From an uncultured Spirochaetaceae bacterium (GTDB lineage Bacteria > Spirochaetota > Spirochaetia > Sphaerochaetales > Sphaerochaetaceae), in assembly GCA_944392985.1 (NCBI GenBank), contig CALXYL010000004.1:47987-111986 (forward strand): a stretch of 64,000 nt of DNA. Reading direction: 5' to 3'. Every line of letters starts with the position of its first letter. Position 1 is the stretch's first letter. Below are positions 1 to 8,487 of this stretch, one piece after another. Position numbers and translations under genes: made by a program. The notes beneath the pieces are model-generated. The model was not told where the DNA came from. It saw nothing but the letters and a program-made list of their open reading frames with translations, and made no database searches.

Positions 1-1902
1 GCTTCCCTTACGGTTACACTCGCCGAACCTCTGAAGGCAAATGAGACTATCGAGTGGTATGTAGATGGTGAACTGGATGAGACAGTCAACGCTGATGAGG
101 CGGCAAGTGGAAAGTATACGCTCACCTTCACACCGGGAAGCCATATCGTCACGGCCATTGTCAGGGATACGGATACGCTTATGGCTGTCGGTTCCATCGA
201 TGAGTTCAAGGTCATGATAGTTGCTGAGTTCGCAGAACAGATGTTCACTTTCATCCTGAACGGCGATGGGGAATCGTATACGGTAACTGGGCTTGCGGCT
301 CCAATTGGCGAGTTTGAAATGCCTGAAAGTGGCGTACTGGAGATTCCCGCAAGTTATAAAGGAAAGCCCGTGACAGCACTTGGTGAATCCGCGTTTAAGG
401 ACAGGACTGATATCATTGGTTCTGTAGTAATTCCGGATAGCGTAACGGAGATTGGGGAAGCGGCATTCAAAAACTGTTCTTCCCTTGAAAGCATTGACCT
501 GCCAGACAATATGACTTCAATAGCACAGGAAACCTTTTACGGATGTACCGGCATGAAACAATTGCCAGATTTGGATGGAATCGTTTCGATAGAAAGGCAA
601 GCATTTGGGGGATGTATAAGTCTTTCTGGTGATCTGATTTTGCCAGATAGTGTCAAAAAATTGGGAACTGTGTCCAATTCTACAAGTTCCTCCATTTATG
701 GCCCTTTCATGGGTTGCTCGGGATTTGATGGAACGCTTGATTTGGGAAGTGTCGAAGAAGTCGGAGACCACAGCTTTAGTGGCACCAATTTCAATCAGAT
801 AATATTCCCATCCAGCCTGAAAAAGATAGGGAACTACGCTTTTTCCGGTTGTGGCATCACCAGTCTGAATCTCCCTGAATCTCTTGAATGGATAGGCGGA
901 GGTGCTTTCCAAGGTTGTGATCTGGAAGGAGTTCTTGAAATTCCTGGAAGCGTAAAGCGGATAGGCCGCAGAGCATTTTCTGGTGTGGGCGGAATGAAAG
1001 AGCCTTTGCAACTTGTTCTTCATGAGGGATTGGAATATATCGAAGAATATGCATTCGGTGAGGCAGATTTCACCGGAGACTTGATTATTCCTGATTCCGT
1101 AAGATTCATTGGAGACGCAGCCTTCAGATATACGGATTTCGGAGGGATACTCGATCTTGGCAATGGTGTCGAGACAATAGAAGGAGCTGCATTCAACAGG
1201 GTAAGAGCAAAAAATGAAGTACTCGTCATTCCAAGGAGTGTTACAACCCTTGAAGGGTATGGCTTGATAAACGGTTGGTCATGTGAACCGACCTTTGGTG
1301 ATAACGATTTCAAAAGCATCGAATTCGAAGAAGGGAGCACATTGACCACCATCCCATCGCGTCTTTATGCGGCTGGACTCGAATATATCAAAGTGCCGGA
1401 TTGGATTGAAAAGATGGAGTCGGCGGCAGTATCCAGCTATGCTGGCTCGGAAGGACTTATCTATATCCCTGAAAGCGTCAAGACAATGGAGTCTGGAGCC
1501 AAACTCGGGAGTTCCATTTACAATTTTACAATCAATATTGGTACAATTTATTGCGAGACTTCATCCAAGCCTGATGGTTGGGCAGAAGACTGGGCACATG
1601 AAAACGTCAATGACATCTTCTGGGGTGTTCCTGAAGGAGATTTCGACTCCATCATGAACAACGACAGCGTTCCGTACACTGTTCCCGACCCAGCCATATC
1701 AGTTGACGCCGGCAATGCCACTATCACATGTGATAAGGCTTTCGCCCACATCTACTACACGACCGATGGCACAGATCCCAGCAAGGACAGCGGAACCCTT
1801 TATGAGGCCCCGTTTGCGGTTGAGTCCAGTCAGACCGTCAAGGCCGTCGCATATGTCGGTAACGACATCTATAGCGAAGTTGCTGAATACGCCGTTCAGT
1901 AA
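1..1902 (+). CDS. BspA/TpLRR-type leucine-rich repeat surface protein (5' partial)
   Basis: The reading frame is open from the first base, so the true start and any signal peptide lie outside the window; 633 residues are visible. The first 60 or so residues look like a beta-rich Ig/PKD-type segment. Roughly residues 115-540 are leucine-rich repeats of the Treponema pallidum type, with the recurring pattern AF..C..L..I..P..V..IG, seen for example in AFKNCSSLESIDLP. The last 70 residues form a chitobiase C-terminal-like domain (IYYTTDGTDPSKDSG...VKAVAY). Proteins of this family are cell-surface or secreted and mediate adhesion or co-aggregation in oral and gut bacteria; the role here is inferred. 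The same C-terminal module recurs twice in the lipoprotein at 4496-5233. Confidence 0.85.
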   Translation, partial: ASLTVTLAEPLKANETIEWYVDGELDETVNADEAASGKYTLTFTPGSHIVTAIVRDTDTLMAVGSIDEFKVMIVAEFAEQMFTFILNGDGESYTVTGLAAPIGEFEMPESGVLEIPASYKGKPVTALGESAFKDRTDIIGSVVIPDSVTEIGEAAFKNCSSLESIDLPDNMTSIAQETFYGCTGMKQLPDLDGIVSIERQAFGGCISLSGDLILPDSVKKLGTVSNSTSSSIYGPFMGCSGFDGTLDLGSVEEVGDHSFSGTNFNQIIFPSSLKKIGNYAFSGCGITSLNLPESLEWIGGGAFQGCDLEGVLEIPGSVKRIGRRAFSGVGGMKEPLQLVLHEGLEYIEEYAFGEADFTGDLIIPDSVRFIGDAAFRYTDFGGILDLGNGVETIEGAAFNRVRAKNEVLVIPRSVTTLEGYGLINGWSCEPTFGDNDFKSIEFEEGSTLTTIPSRLYAAGLEYIKVPDWIEKMESAAVSSYAGSEGLIYIPESVKTMESGAKLGSSIYNFTINIGTIYCETSSKPDGWAEDWAHENVNDIFWGVPEGDFDSIMNNDSVPYTVPDPAISVDAGNATITCDKAFAHIYYTTDGTDPSKDSGTLYEAPFAVESSQTVKAVAYVGNDIYSEVAEYAVQ

Positions 1903-1923
1903 TCTGTCCCAATAGGACTTTAT

Positions 1924-1952
1924 GGCACCCAAAGGCAATTTCTGCGGGTGCC
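1924..1952 (+). terminator. Hairpin after the BspA-like gene
   Basis: GGCACCC and GGGTGCC form a 7-bp stem around a 15-base loop, 22 bases after the stop codon. No T-run follows, so this is a weak terminator or a processing site. The identical stem sequence recurs in the terminator at 3379-3413. Confidence 0.4.
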
Positions 1953-1970
1953 TCACTTCAAGGACAATCG

Positions 1971-2687
1971 ATGAAAAGAACAAAGATATTGGTAGTGCTG
2001 CTGTTGCTTCTGGTGGCAGCGGCATATGCCTCAGATATGAAAACTGAGATCTGTCCGATATGCCTCTTTCCGCATGAGAGTGGACTTCATCAGACTGCAA
2101 TTCCTGAAGCTCCGACGATGTATTCACCTGTGGCGGTTCCATATGCTGTCCAGGCAACACCGGAAACAGTTCATGATGCGGATATCGACCTGACGTTCTC
2201 CGTAGGAGCAACATCCGGAATGTTCTTATGGTCGTGGTGGCTTGACTGCATGGCTCCGACGGGTCTCGAGAAGGACTCATGGATCGTCGATGCGAAGGCA
2301 GGGCTCTCATTCAGGAAGACGGATCTGTTCTCCTTCGGATTCGAGGCGGGAGCGTTGCTCCATCTTGATGGGAAGGGGAGTGTGGATGCCTATGACATCC
2401 CTCTGATGCTGAAGATGGCCCTTGTGCCTGAAGCCGGCATCATCGGATTCCCGATAAGGCTCGGAATCGGCATCTTCACGGGCTTCTCGCCGATTACCCG
2501 TGAAGTTTCATTCGGAACGGCAGTAGACGCGTCCGTGGGCCTTCTCGTGCGTCTGGGAGAATATCTCTCGCTGGGTGTCGATACGAAGGTCGAGGCGCTC
2601 ATGAGGCTTGATGTGGAGAACGGGTACGATTCGACGTTTGAGCTGATGTGGATACCTGCCGTGGTCACACTCGGCATCAGATTCTAG
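1971..2687 (+). CDS. Exported beta-barrel-like membrane protein, unknown function
   Basis: The 238-residue product begins with a clear signal peptide (MKRTKILVVLLLLLVAAAYA, cleavage after AYA). A CPIC pair follows near residue 30. The second half alternates hydrophobic and polar residues with many Gly and aromatic residues and ends in the strand-like LGIRF, as small outer-membrane beta-barrel proteins do. An AAGGA ribosome site precedes the ATG. It is the first of three closely packed genes, with the lipoprotein gene only 10 bases downstream. I do not recognise a specific family; an outer-membrane location is inferred from the C-terminal aromatic residue and strand pattern. Confidence 0.75.
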   Translation: MKRTKILVVLLLLLVAAAYASDMKTEICPICLFPHESGLHQTAIPEAPTMYSPVAVPYAVQATPETVHDADIDLTFSVGATSGMFLWSWWLDCMAPTGLEKDSWIVDAKAGLSFRKTDLFSFGFEAGALLHLDGKGSVDAYDIPLMLKMALVPEAGIIGFPIRLGIGIFTGFSPITREVSFGTAVDASVGLLVRLGEYLSLGVDTKVEALMRLDVENGYDSTFELMWIPAVVTLGIRF

Positions 2688-2697
2688 GAGGTGAGGA

Positions 2698-3156
2698 ATG
2701 AGAAAAGGAATCGTCCTGTTTTCAGCCTGTTTCCTGACTGTCCTTCTGTCCTCCTGCGACCCGTGTCCGTATCACAGCCATGACAGGGTGGAGATAGTCG
2801 ATGAAGGATTCTCCGTGTCCACGATCGACAGCATAGGAGACCTCCTGACGCTTCAGGATGCCGAATGGGTTGCCGAGAACGGGCAGTTCGTGCTTTCCGT
2901 CGATTATGGCATCGTGAACCGTGACGTCCTGGTTTCAGTCTATGTTGATGGGATTGAGATAGGGACCATTGGAACGGACATCACGTTCAGCATGGCTGAT
3001 ACGGAAAAGGGAAGGAATTTCACATTCATTGGAATGCCGGAAGGACGCCATGTCATCGTGATAACGGTCCACGATACGGATACATCCATGGGAGCGGGTT
3101 CATTGGAACTCGAAGTGGAGGTCCCATATACGATCATCTTCGAAGGGAAGGAATGA
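2698..3156 (+). CDS. Small lipoprotein
   Basis: The 152-residue product has a type II signal peptide with lipobox LLSSC, so it should be lipidated at Cys20. The rest is acidic and beta-rich and resembles a single Ig-like fold (NGQFVLSVDYGIVNRDVLVSVYVDG). AGGAGGTGAGGA directly precedes the ATG, a strong ribosome site. The stop codon overlaps the next start (ATGA), indicating translational coupling. The mature part shares no motif with a family I can name. Confidence 0.75.
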   Translation: MRKGIVLFSACFLTVLLSSCDPCPYHSHDRVEIVDEGFSVSTIDSIGDLLTLQDAEWVAENGQFVLSVDYGIVNRDVLVSVYVDGIEIGTIGTDITFSMADTEKGRNFTFIGMPEGRHVIVITVHDTDTSMGAGSLELEVEVPYTIIFEGKE

Positions 3157-3374
3157 GAAGGATTCTTCTGGTCATGGCAATGCTTCTGGTGTGTGCCATG
3201 TGCTTTGCCAAGACATATGGGCTTACGCTCCATCTCCATTCATACGCCCCTCCGAGGGCTGAGATTGCATGGAACGGGGAAGAACCTGTCGTCGTCTCGA
3301 ATTTCAGCGGATCAGCGACGACTGCGATTGATGAGCGGGAAGGATATCAGGTAGTGACATTTACAGCGGCATGA
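3153..3374 (+). CDS. Short secreted protein, unknown function
   Basis: This is a 73-residue protein with a signal peptide (MRRILLVMAMLLVCAMCFA) and about 54 mature residues. Its start overlaps the preceding lipoprotein stop by four bases, and GAAGGGAAGGA supplies a ribosome site. It is the last gene of the three-gene unit and is followed at once by a hairpin terminator. Coupling to the lipoprotein suggests a joint function, which the sequence does not reveal. Confidence 0.65.
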   Translation: MRRILLVMAMLLVCAMCFAKTYGLTLHLHSYAPPRAEIAWNGEEPVVVSNFSGSATTAIDEREGYQVVTFTAA

Positions 3375-3378
3375 ATGA

Positions 3379-3413
3379 AGGCACCCGACGGAACGATCCT
3401 GAGGGTGCCTTTC
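3379..3413. terminator. Bidirectional terminator between convergent genes
   Basis: AAGGCACCC (3379-3387) pairs with GGGTGCCTT (3404-3412) around a 16-base loop. A-rich and T-rich flanks on both sides suit termination in both directions, between the stop codons at 3374 and 3418. Confidence 0.65.
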
Positions 3414-3417
3414 CATG

Positions 3418-4482
3418 TCAGCAGAAGTCGTCGAAAACCTCGCCTCCAGTCCACTCTTCGCCTTTTGCGATGGTGAAATACTTCTCCTGGCCATCCTCAT
3501 GGAAATAGCTATGTCCTTCATGGATGAACCAGCCGTCCTCCATCGTTATCGTCATGACACCGTACTGCTTCGCTCCGCTTTCCGACAGCGTCTTCAGACA
3601 GATTGTCTTTCCATCTCTTCTCATGGCCTTCTCGGTGGCGAAAAACGAATAGCCTTTTCCTATCGCGACCTCTTCTCCGATCTCTATGGCCTCGAAGTAA
3701 GACTTCAGGTCTCCTCCCTGCTGAGGACAGAAGGGGAACTCATACGGCGCTCTCCAGCTCCTTTCGAGGGCATTCGGTGTAAGGGATCTGATGCATCCAG
3801 CTGGAAGCCCTTCATCCTCATCAGCCACAGGCTCTCTTGTGGTGTGTTCCATCTCATATGGGGTAGGACGGAGAGGGGAGATGTTCCTTGCCGGAATAGG
3901 GCGCAGCACTTTCCCCCTTGGTTCATAGGGAGTCTTCGGAATCTCATATGGCTTCTTGGCCCATTCCCTGATGTTCCTCAGGGTTCGTTCCGCCTCTTCT
4001 TTGGAGACGGCTCCCATCCACTGGTGTTTCTTTGGAAGGTTATACTTCTTCAGGATACTCATGTCCTTCAGAATCTCCTCGATGGGCATACCGGTCATAA
4101 GTTCCAGCTTTTTCCGTGTTGCAGGGTTCAGGGCATTACCCAGCCTGGTTGTCCATCTGAGGTTCTCCGGCCTGTTGTTCTCTCCATTGGTGTCTATATG
4201 GTCGACGACATCGGTTTCTGCTTCGGGTTCGCCATGGAAAGCTGTCGCGACGATTCTGTGGACCTGATGGGAGCCGATGAAGAGATATTGATTCTCCGTG
4301 TGATGGGTTCCGAATGTCCATTCATTGTCGCCTTTTCGAGGCTTTTCCGGATCCTTGGGTAGCCTCAGAACCGAGCCGTTGTCACGGACACGGTAATGTC
4401 GGTCCCTGTAGTCGCATTCACGTTCTTCGGTATAGGTGTCCAGAAGCTTCTCCTGCTTCCTGAGCCTTTCGAGATCATCCAT
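3418..4482 (-). CDS. HNH endonuclease-domain protein
   Basis: The 354-residue protein carries a phage/intron-type HNH module at about residues 70-120: VHRIVATAFHG, then VDHIDTNGENNRPENLRW with the conserved His, Asp and Asn residues, and LGNALNP. HNH domains of this type nick or cleave DNA using a metal ion held by the HNH residues. The C-terminal 110 residues begin with GGDLKSYFEAI, which resembles the small protein at 5954-6241 (GGDLETYLDM). AAGGAG lies upstream of the ATG, 13 bases after the lipoprotein gene stop, so it is probably the last gene of a leftward unit. No phage structural gene is nearby; a free-standing homing nuclease or an accessory toxin are both possible. Confidence 0.75.
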   Translation of the reverse strand: MDDLERLRKQEKLLDTYTEERECDYRDRHYRVRDNGSVLRLPKDPEKPRKGDNEWTFGTHHTENQYLFIGSHQVHRIVATAFHGEPEAETDVVDHIDTNGENNRPENLRWTTRLGNALNPATRKKLELMTGMPIEEILKDMSILKKYNLPKKHQWMGAVSKEEAERTLRNIREWAKKPYEIPKTPYEPRGKVLRPIPARNISPLRPTPYEMEHTTREPVADEDEGLPAGCIRSLTPNALERSWRAPYEFPFCPQQGGDLKSYFEAIEIGEEVAIGKGYSFFATEKAMRRDGKTICLKTLSESGAKQYGVMTITMEDGWFIHEGHSYFHEDGQEKYFTIAKGEEWTGGEVFDDFC

Positions 4483-4495
4483 GTTGCCGGCTCCT

Positions 4496-5233
4496 TCAGT
4501 CGATATAGAGGGTGGTGATATCCGACGTCAGTCCGTACCTTGTGCTGTGAGCGAAGGCTTTGACGGTGTCTCCATGTCCTGCTATGGTCCCGCTGACAAT
4601 CAGATTCCCTGGAAGCACATGTGTCGTCTTCTGGTTTTCATAGATCATGCTTTCCGTAGTAGGTGTGGAACCGTCTCTCGTGAAGTAGATGGTCGCCGCC
4701 GAATCGTTCGTCTGCATCGAGATTACGACGAGGTCTCCGTCTTCTCCCCGTATGAATATCGTCGGAGGGTCGAGGGTGGGTTCAGAGGGGACCTGGAACG
4801 ATACCACCTCCGAATATCGGCCAGCCTTGAATGTCACGGCCTTGACCGTGCAGCCGGCAGAGACGGGGACTCCTTTGCAGATCAGGCTTCCGCAGTGAAG
4901 CGTCCTCTTGTTCCAGTTGTATTCGGTCCCGTTGTCCTCGGAAGGCGTAGAGCCATCTGTCGTGTAATAGATTTCGGCGTTGGGCTCCGATGTCGACATC
5001 GTCACAGCGGCGGTAGACAACCCGGGATTCACGAAGTCTATGAATGAGATGTACGGCCGGCTGAGGGGAGCCTGTTCAGGCTCCTCTGGCCCAGCAGGCG
5101 TCTCCGGTTCAGCTGGATTCGTTGGCTGATCGAGGCCTGGATTGTCCGTATCGCCAGGATTGCTTCCAGACATGCTGCAGGAGGCGAGCAGGCACATCAG
5201 GATGAGCGATATCGAAAGGAAGACTCTTTTCAT
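4496..5233 (-). CDS. Lipoprotein with two chitobiase C-terminal-like domains
   Basis: I place the start at MKRVFLSISLILM, which gives a type II signal peptide with lipobox LLASC; a longer frame upstream lacks a signal. After a Pro/Glu/Asn-rich spacer (residues 25-60), two copies of the chitobiase/beta-hexosaminidase C-terminal-like module follow, marked by IYYTTDGSTP and IYFTRDGSTP. These are all-beta modules that usually sit next to carbohydrate-active or adhesive domains; here they are alone on a lipid anchor. The product is 245 residues. It lies between a secreted protein gene (25 bases upstream) and the HNH gene (13 bases downstream). Confidence 0.75.
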   Translation of the reverse strand: MKRVFLSISLILMCLLASCSMSGSNPGDTDNPGLDQPTNPAEPETPAGPEEPEQAPLSRPYISFIDFVNPGLSTAAVTMSTSEPNAEIYYTTDGSTPSEDNGTEYNWNKRTLHCGSLICKGVPVSAGCTVKAVTFKAGRYSEVVSFQVPSEPTLDPPTIFIRGEDGDLVVISMQTNDSAATIYFTRDGSTPTTESMIYENQKTTHVLPGNLIVSGTIAGHGDTVKAFAHSTRYGLTSDITTLYID

Positions 5234-5258
5234 GGTTCCACGCCTTTCCTTAGAAGCC

Positions 5259-5840
5259 TCAAAGGACTGAAGCTGCAGAACTGTTGAATTTCGCTTCGAC
5301 AGCGTCATAGTCCCAAGAGTTGTATTCAATGTAAACGACCGCTTCATTTTCATCATTCGGTATCACTCCAAGGTATATATCTGCTGCTCCATCTTCTTCA
5401 TAAGGAGGAAACCAAGCTGCCGCCAGCGTCCTGTCACCATATAGTATCGACCTTATGAAGTTCTCGGATCCATCCCAATCGCTGTTCCAGGAAATTTCAT
5501 CAATCTCTTCGGGATCCCCATAGACGGATGTGAGCTGACTCTTCAGCATGTCATATGAAGTCCTTATAGAATATTCGGAATAGTAGTTATCTGATAACGC
5601 CCGGATCAGATATATGCCATATTCATCATCGATGAACACAGCATAAAAAGATAGATTAGGATGGGGCTGAGGAGGCTCTACACGGTATCCTTTGATGTTC
5701 TGCTGTGTATTATTGTATTCAACGTAAGCCCCAGAATTTTCAAGCTCTTCCAGTGTCCAGCCGAATTCTATCCCAAACGGTCCCGCGAACAGCAGTGCCG
5801 GTATCATCATGAGCAGAGCGATAAGCAATGTCTTCTTCAT
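5259..5840 (-). CDS. Secreted protein, unknown function
   Basis: The 193-residue product starts with a signal peptide (MKKTLLIALLMMIPALLFAG). The mature part opens with PFGIEFGWTLEELENSG, a pattern typical of small periplasmic proteins that begin 'FGi.fGmt..e', and it is rich in Tyr, Asp and Glu. AAAGGGGAATT is the ribosome site. The mature fold is probably one alpha/beta domain. No catalytic motif is evident and I cannot name the family with certainty. Confidence 0.7.
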   Translation of the reverse strand: MKKTLLIALLMMIPALLFAGPFGIEFGWTLEELENSGAYVEYNNTQQNIKGYRVEPPQPHPNLSFYAVFIDDEYGIYLIRALSDNYYSEYSIRTSYDMLKSQLTSVYGDPEEIDEISWNSDWDGSENFIRSILYGDRTLAAAWFPPYEEDGAADIYLGVIPNDENEAVVYIEYNSWDYDAVEAKFNSSAASVL

Positions 5841-5953
5841 GTCAATTCCCCTTTACATCATGGTATCATGGTATCATCTCGTTGTGGAGGCAGTATATGG
5901 ATCTGGATGCCATCATGAGAAAAGGCAGCCCATGGTGAATCGTTGTAAGCGAA

Positions 5954-6241
5954 TCAGTCGATGTTTATGGCGAGCTTCTCGATGGGCTTGTCGATGGCAC
6001 ATTCCGCACCACCATACTCATCCGATTCCTGCCAGATTGTCACGAGCCTATCCTTGAAATGCCAGGAAGAGGTAAGGGGAATACCTTCATAGGCGCCTGT
6101 CCCTTCGAGGGTGATCTCCTCTCCCTGTTCAATCCGTTTCCATGTGTCGAGCGGCATGTCGAGATAAGTCTCGAGGTCGCCACCGTTTCCATCGTAGCTC
6201 ACGATACTCACCCAACCAGTTTCTTTGTTGTCTTTGCTCAT
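5954..6241 (-). CDS. Small cytoplasmic protein related to the HNH protein C-terminus
   Basis: I start it at ATG 6241 (MSKDNKETGW), with AAAGGA 12 bases upstream; a TTG four codons earlier is too close to that site. The 95-residue protein has no signal peptide and is acidic. Its segment GGDLETYLDMP...GEEITL resembles GGDLKSYFEAIEIGEEVAI in the HNH protein C-terminus, which suggests a shared module. It lies at the head of the leftward group. The function is unknown; an immunity or accessory partner of the HNH protein is speculation. Confidence 0.6.
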   Translation of the reverse strand: MSKDNKETGWVSIVSYDGNGGDLETYLDMPLDTWKRIEQGEEITLEGTGAYEGIPLTSSWHFKDRLVTIWQESDEYGGAECAIDKPIEKLAINID

Positions 6242-6355
6242 CGTTGAAATCAATCCTTTGAAGCTATTTTAATCCGTCGTTTTAACAGATAGAGGTATTT
6301 CCTGGCTTGTTTTGCATGAAAATCAAATTGGGAATCCGAGTACATCGTCTTGTGG

Positions 6356-6395
6356 TTGAGAATATTCGCTTTATTGTGCTACAATGTAGTTACAT
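6356..6395 (+). promoter_or_regulatory. Promoter and operator-like dyads of the RHH-methylase gene
   Basis: TTGAGA (6356-6361) and TACAAT (6380-6385) are 18 bases apart. The -10 box overlaps the inverted repeat ATTGT-GCT-ACAAT (6373-6385), and a second dyad TGTA-GT-TACA (6385-6394) follows. Dyads over the -10 box suit repression by the ribbon-helix-helix domain encoded just downstream. Confidence 0.6.
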
Positions 6396-6409
6396 AAATA
6401 AGGAAAGCA

Positions 6410-7648
6410 ATGCCGAACAAACCGACCACGACAATTCGTATAGACCTTGATGACAAAGACAAGGCCAATAAGGTCTTCAAGGAGATTGGTGTCAATCTTT
6501 CATCAGCTGTTAATGCCTTTCTGAAGGTTGTTATAAGGGAAGGGGGTATCCCGTTTCCCTTGGAAGTATCTAGCGAGGGGAAAGAGCATGTATCCAAGAA
6601 TAGAACTTTGAATCGTGCTTTTATGAACAGGAAGGATGAGTTCTATACCATGTATGAAGATGTCGAGAAAGAAATGGTCCTACATGCAGATCAATTTGTT
6701 GGCAAAACCGTCTTATGCAATTGTGACGACCCTTTCGAATCTGCTTTCTTCCGCTTCTTCGTCATCAATTTCAATAAACTGGGACTAGGCAGGTTGATAT
6801 CCACATGCTATAGTCATTCGTCTTTTTCGAAATCTATAGGGACCTATCGCAATGCATACATAGCGGAAATAACCAGTGTGCCGAAAGAGTTTGATGCCGG
6901 CTGTGATGGGGCCTTGGACTTGAACGTATTATTCAATGTTGAAGGCAACAATCTCCGTTTTTTAGCAGGGGATGGAGACTTTCGTTCTTCGGAATGTCTT
7001 GAAATCCTTAAACGTGCGGATATTGTCTGTACCAATCCTCCCTTCAGCCTTTTCAGGGAATATATCAGCCTCCTGATTGAATACGGCAAATCCTTCATCA
7101 TACTTGGCAATATGAATGCCGTGACCTGCAAGGAAGTATTTCCATTGTTCAGGGACAACAAGGTGTGGTATGGAGATTCTATCTCTTCTGGAGATAGAAA
7201 GTTTTTTGTGCCTGACGACTATCCACTGGAAGCCTCAGGTTGCGGAATAGATGCTGCAGGTCGGCGATATATTCGAGTAAAGGGGGTGAGGTGGTTCACA
7301 AACCTAGAGACACCTGGCAGGCGTGTCCCACTCACCTTGACAAATACATATAATCCTGAGGAATATCCGAGCTACAGTAACTATAATGCTATCGAAGTCA
7401 GGAAGACTATGATGATTCCAAAAGATTATACGGGGATTATGGGAGTGCCAATTACATTCCTTGATAAATATTGTCCGAGCCAGTTCCGGATATTGATGCT
7501 TGCAAATGGAAATGCTAGGACGAACAATTCGAGAGACATCCTTGATTCCGTGGGATATGTGCAGGATAAGTCTGACAGCGGTGGTGTATGCATGCTGGAT
7601 GGGAAAATGACATACGCAAGAATCCTGATCCAGAGGATAGACAAATGA
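6410..7648 (+). CDS. RHH (DinJ/RelB-like) domain fused to EcoRI-type DNA adenine methyltransferase
   Basis: The 412-residue protein has two parts. Residues 1-55 (TTTIRIDLDDKDKANKVF...IPFPLEV) match the ribbon-helix-helix DNA-binding fold of DinJ/RelB antitoxins. From about residue 75 onward it follows M.EcoRI: DEFYTMYEDVEKEM, VLCNCDDP, GDGDFRSSE, catalytic NPPF at 209-212, ILGNMNA, IMGVPITFLDKY and a C-terminal RILIQ. M.EcoRI methylates the inner adenine of GAATTC; the same target is likely but unproven here. M.EcoRI is about 326 residues, so the extra N-terminal part is real added sequence. AAGGA precedes the ATG. Its stop overlaps the next methylase by four bases. The RHH part may autoregulate through the dyads at 6373-6394. 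Confidence 0.85.
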   Translation: MPNKPTTTIRIDLDDKDKANKVFKEIGVNLSSAVNAFLKVVIREGGIPFPLEVSSEGKEHVSKNRTLNRAFMNRKDEFYTMYEDVEKEMVLHADQFVGKTVLCNCDDPFESAFFRFFVINFNKLGLGRLISTCYSHSSFSKSIGTYRNAYIAEITSVPKEFDAGCDGALDLNVLFNVEGNNLRFLAGDGDFRSSECLEILKRADIVCTNPPFSLFREYISLLIEYGKSFIILGNMNAVTCKEVFPLFRDNKVWYGDSISSGDRKFFVPDDYPLEASGCGIDAAGRRYIRVKGVRWFTNLETPGRRVPLTLTNTYNPEEYPSYSNYNAIEVRKTMMIPKDYTGIMGVPITFLDKYCPSQFRILMLANGNARTNNSRDILDSVGYVQDKSDSGGVCMLDGKMTYARILIQRIDK

Positions 7649-8487
7649 CTGGAAGCAAGTTGAGGGTTCCATGTACCTACCAGGGAGGGAAACAGAGGCT
7701 GGCCGGAGCTATTGTGGATGTTTTCTTTGCTGAAAACAAGATAGGGGCTGACACAAGGTTCTATGACTTGTGTTGTGGCTCTGGCGCAATCTCCATAGAG
7801 CTGGTCAATAGAGGGATTTCGCCCCAGAACATTTCGATGCTTGATATTAGTTCTTGGGGAGCCTTCTGGGCTGCTGTAGGCCATGGCACATTTGACATGG
7901 AGTTCTTCGACAGCATACTCTCAGGTCTTCCGGATGATAAGCGTGAATACAAAAAACATCTTGAAGGGCTTGTGTCCAGTTCTTCATTGGTGCATGAAGC
8001 CGAGTTGTACCCGATTCTGCAGGCAAACTCGTTTGGAGGAAAGCAGATTACCACCAAGAACGGGGAGTGGGATAATGCCTGTTTCAGGGATTACTGGGAA
8101 CCGACGGCAAATAGCGTTCGAAGAAGCCCCGCAAACCCGATGCAGCCATCTCCAACGGAATTGAAAAGACGTGTTACTGCCATCGTCAGGGACATGGTTG
8201 GAGCCAACGGCATAAGGGGAGACATCATGTCCTTCTTCTCGTTTAATGTTGCTCCAGATTCAATAGTATATGTGGATCCTCCATATATGAATACCACGGG
8301 GTATTCCTATATGTTTAATATCAAAGATTTCATACAGGAATACAAAGCTGCTTTCCAGGCTCCTTTGTACATTTCGGAGAACGTGGCATTGGGACACAAT
8401 GCCACCAAGCTTCAACTTCATGGCGCAAATGGCGGTATCACGGGATCAAGAAAGAGCAAGCATGAAGAATGGCTCAGTCGTTTTTGA
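7645..8487 (+). CDS. D12-class (Dam-like) N6-adenine DNA methyltransferase
   Basis: I start it at ATG 7645, which overlaps the previous stop (ATGA) and begins MTGSKLRVPCTYQGGKQRLA. YQGGKQ is the N-terminal D12 signature, FYDLCCGSGAISIEL is the AdoMet-binding motif I, and DPPY at 211-214 is the catalytic motif IV. The product is 280 residues, normal for the family. It adds a methyl group to N6 of adenine in a short DNA target. Coupling to the EcoRI-type methylase means both are made together. Its last 14 bases overlap the 3' end of the convergent nuclease gene. A restriction enzyme with an asymmetric site needs two methylases, one per strand, which fits this arrangement. Confidence 0.85.
   Translation: MTGSKLRVPCTYQGGKQRLAGAIVDVFFAENKIGADTRFYDLCCGSGAISIELVNRGISPQNISMLDISSWGAFWAAVGHGTFDMEFFDSILSGLPDDKREYKKHLEGLVSSSSLVHEAELYPILQANSFGGKQITTKNGEWDNACFRDYWEPTANSVRRSPANPMQPSPTELKRRVTAIVRDMVGANGIRGDIMSFFSFNVAPDSIVYVDPPYMNTTGYSYMFNIKDFIQEYKAAFQAPLYISENVALGHNATKLQLHGANGGITGSRKSKHEEWLSRF

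Noticed and set aside
3418..4482. Prophage remnant
   Set aside because: The HNH domain is of phage type, but no capsid, portal, terminase or integrase gene is present nearby.
6410..6575. Stand-alone DinJ-type antitoxin of a toxin-antitoxin pair
   Set aside because: The domain continues in frame into the methylase with no stop, and no toxin gene lies next to it.
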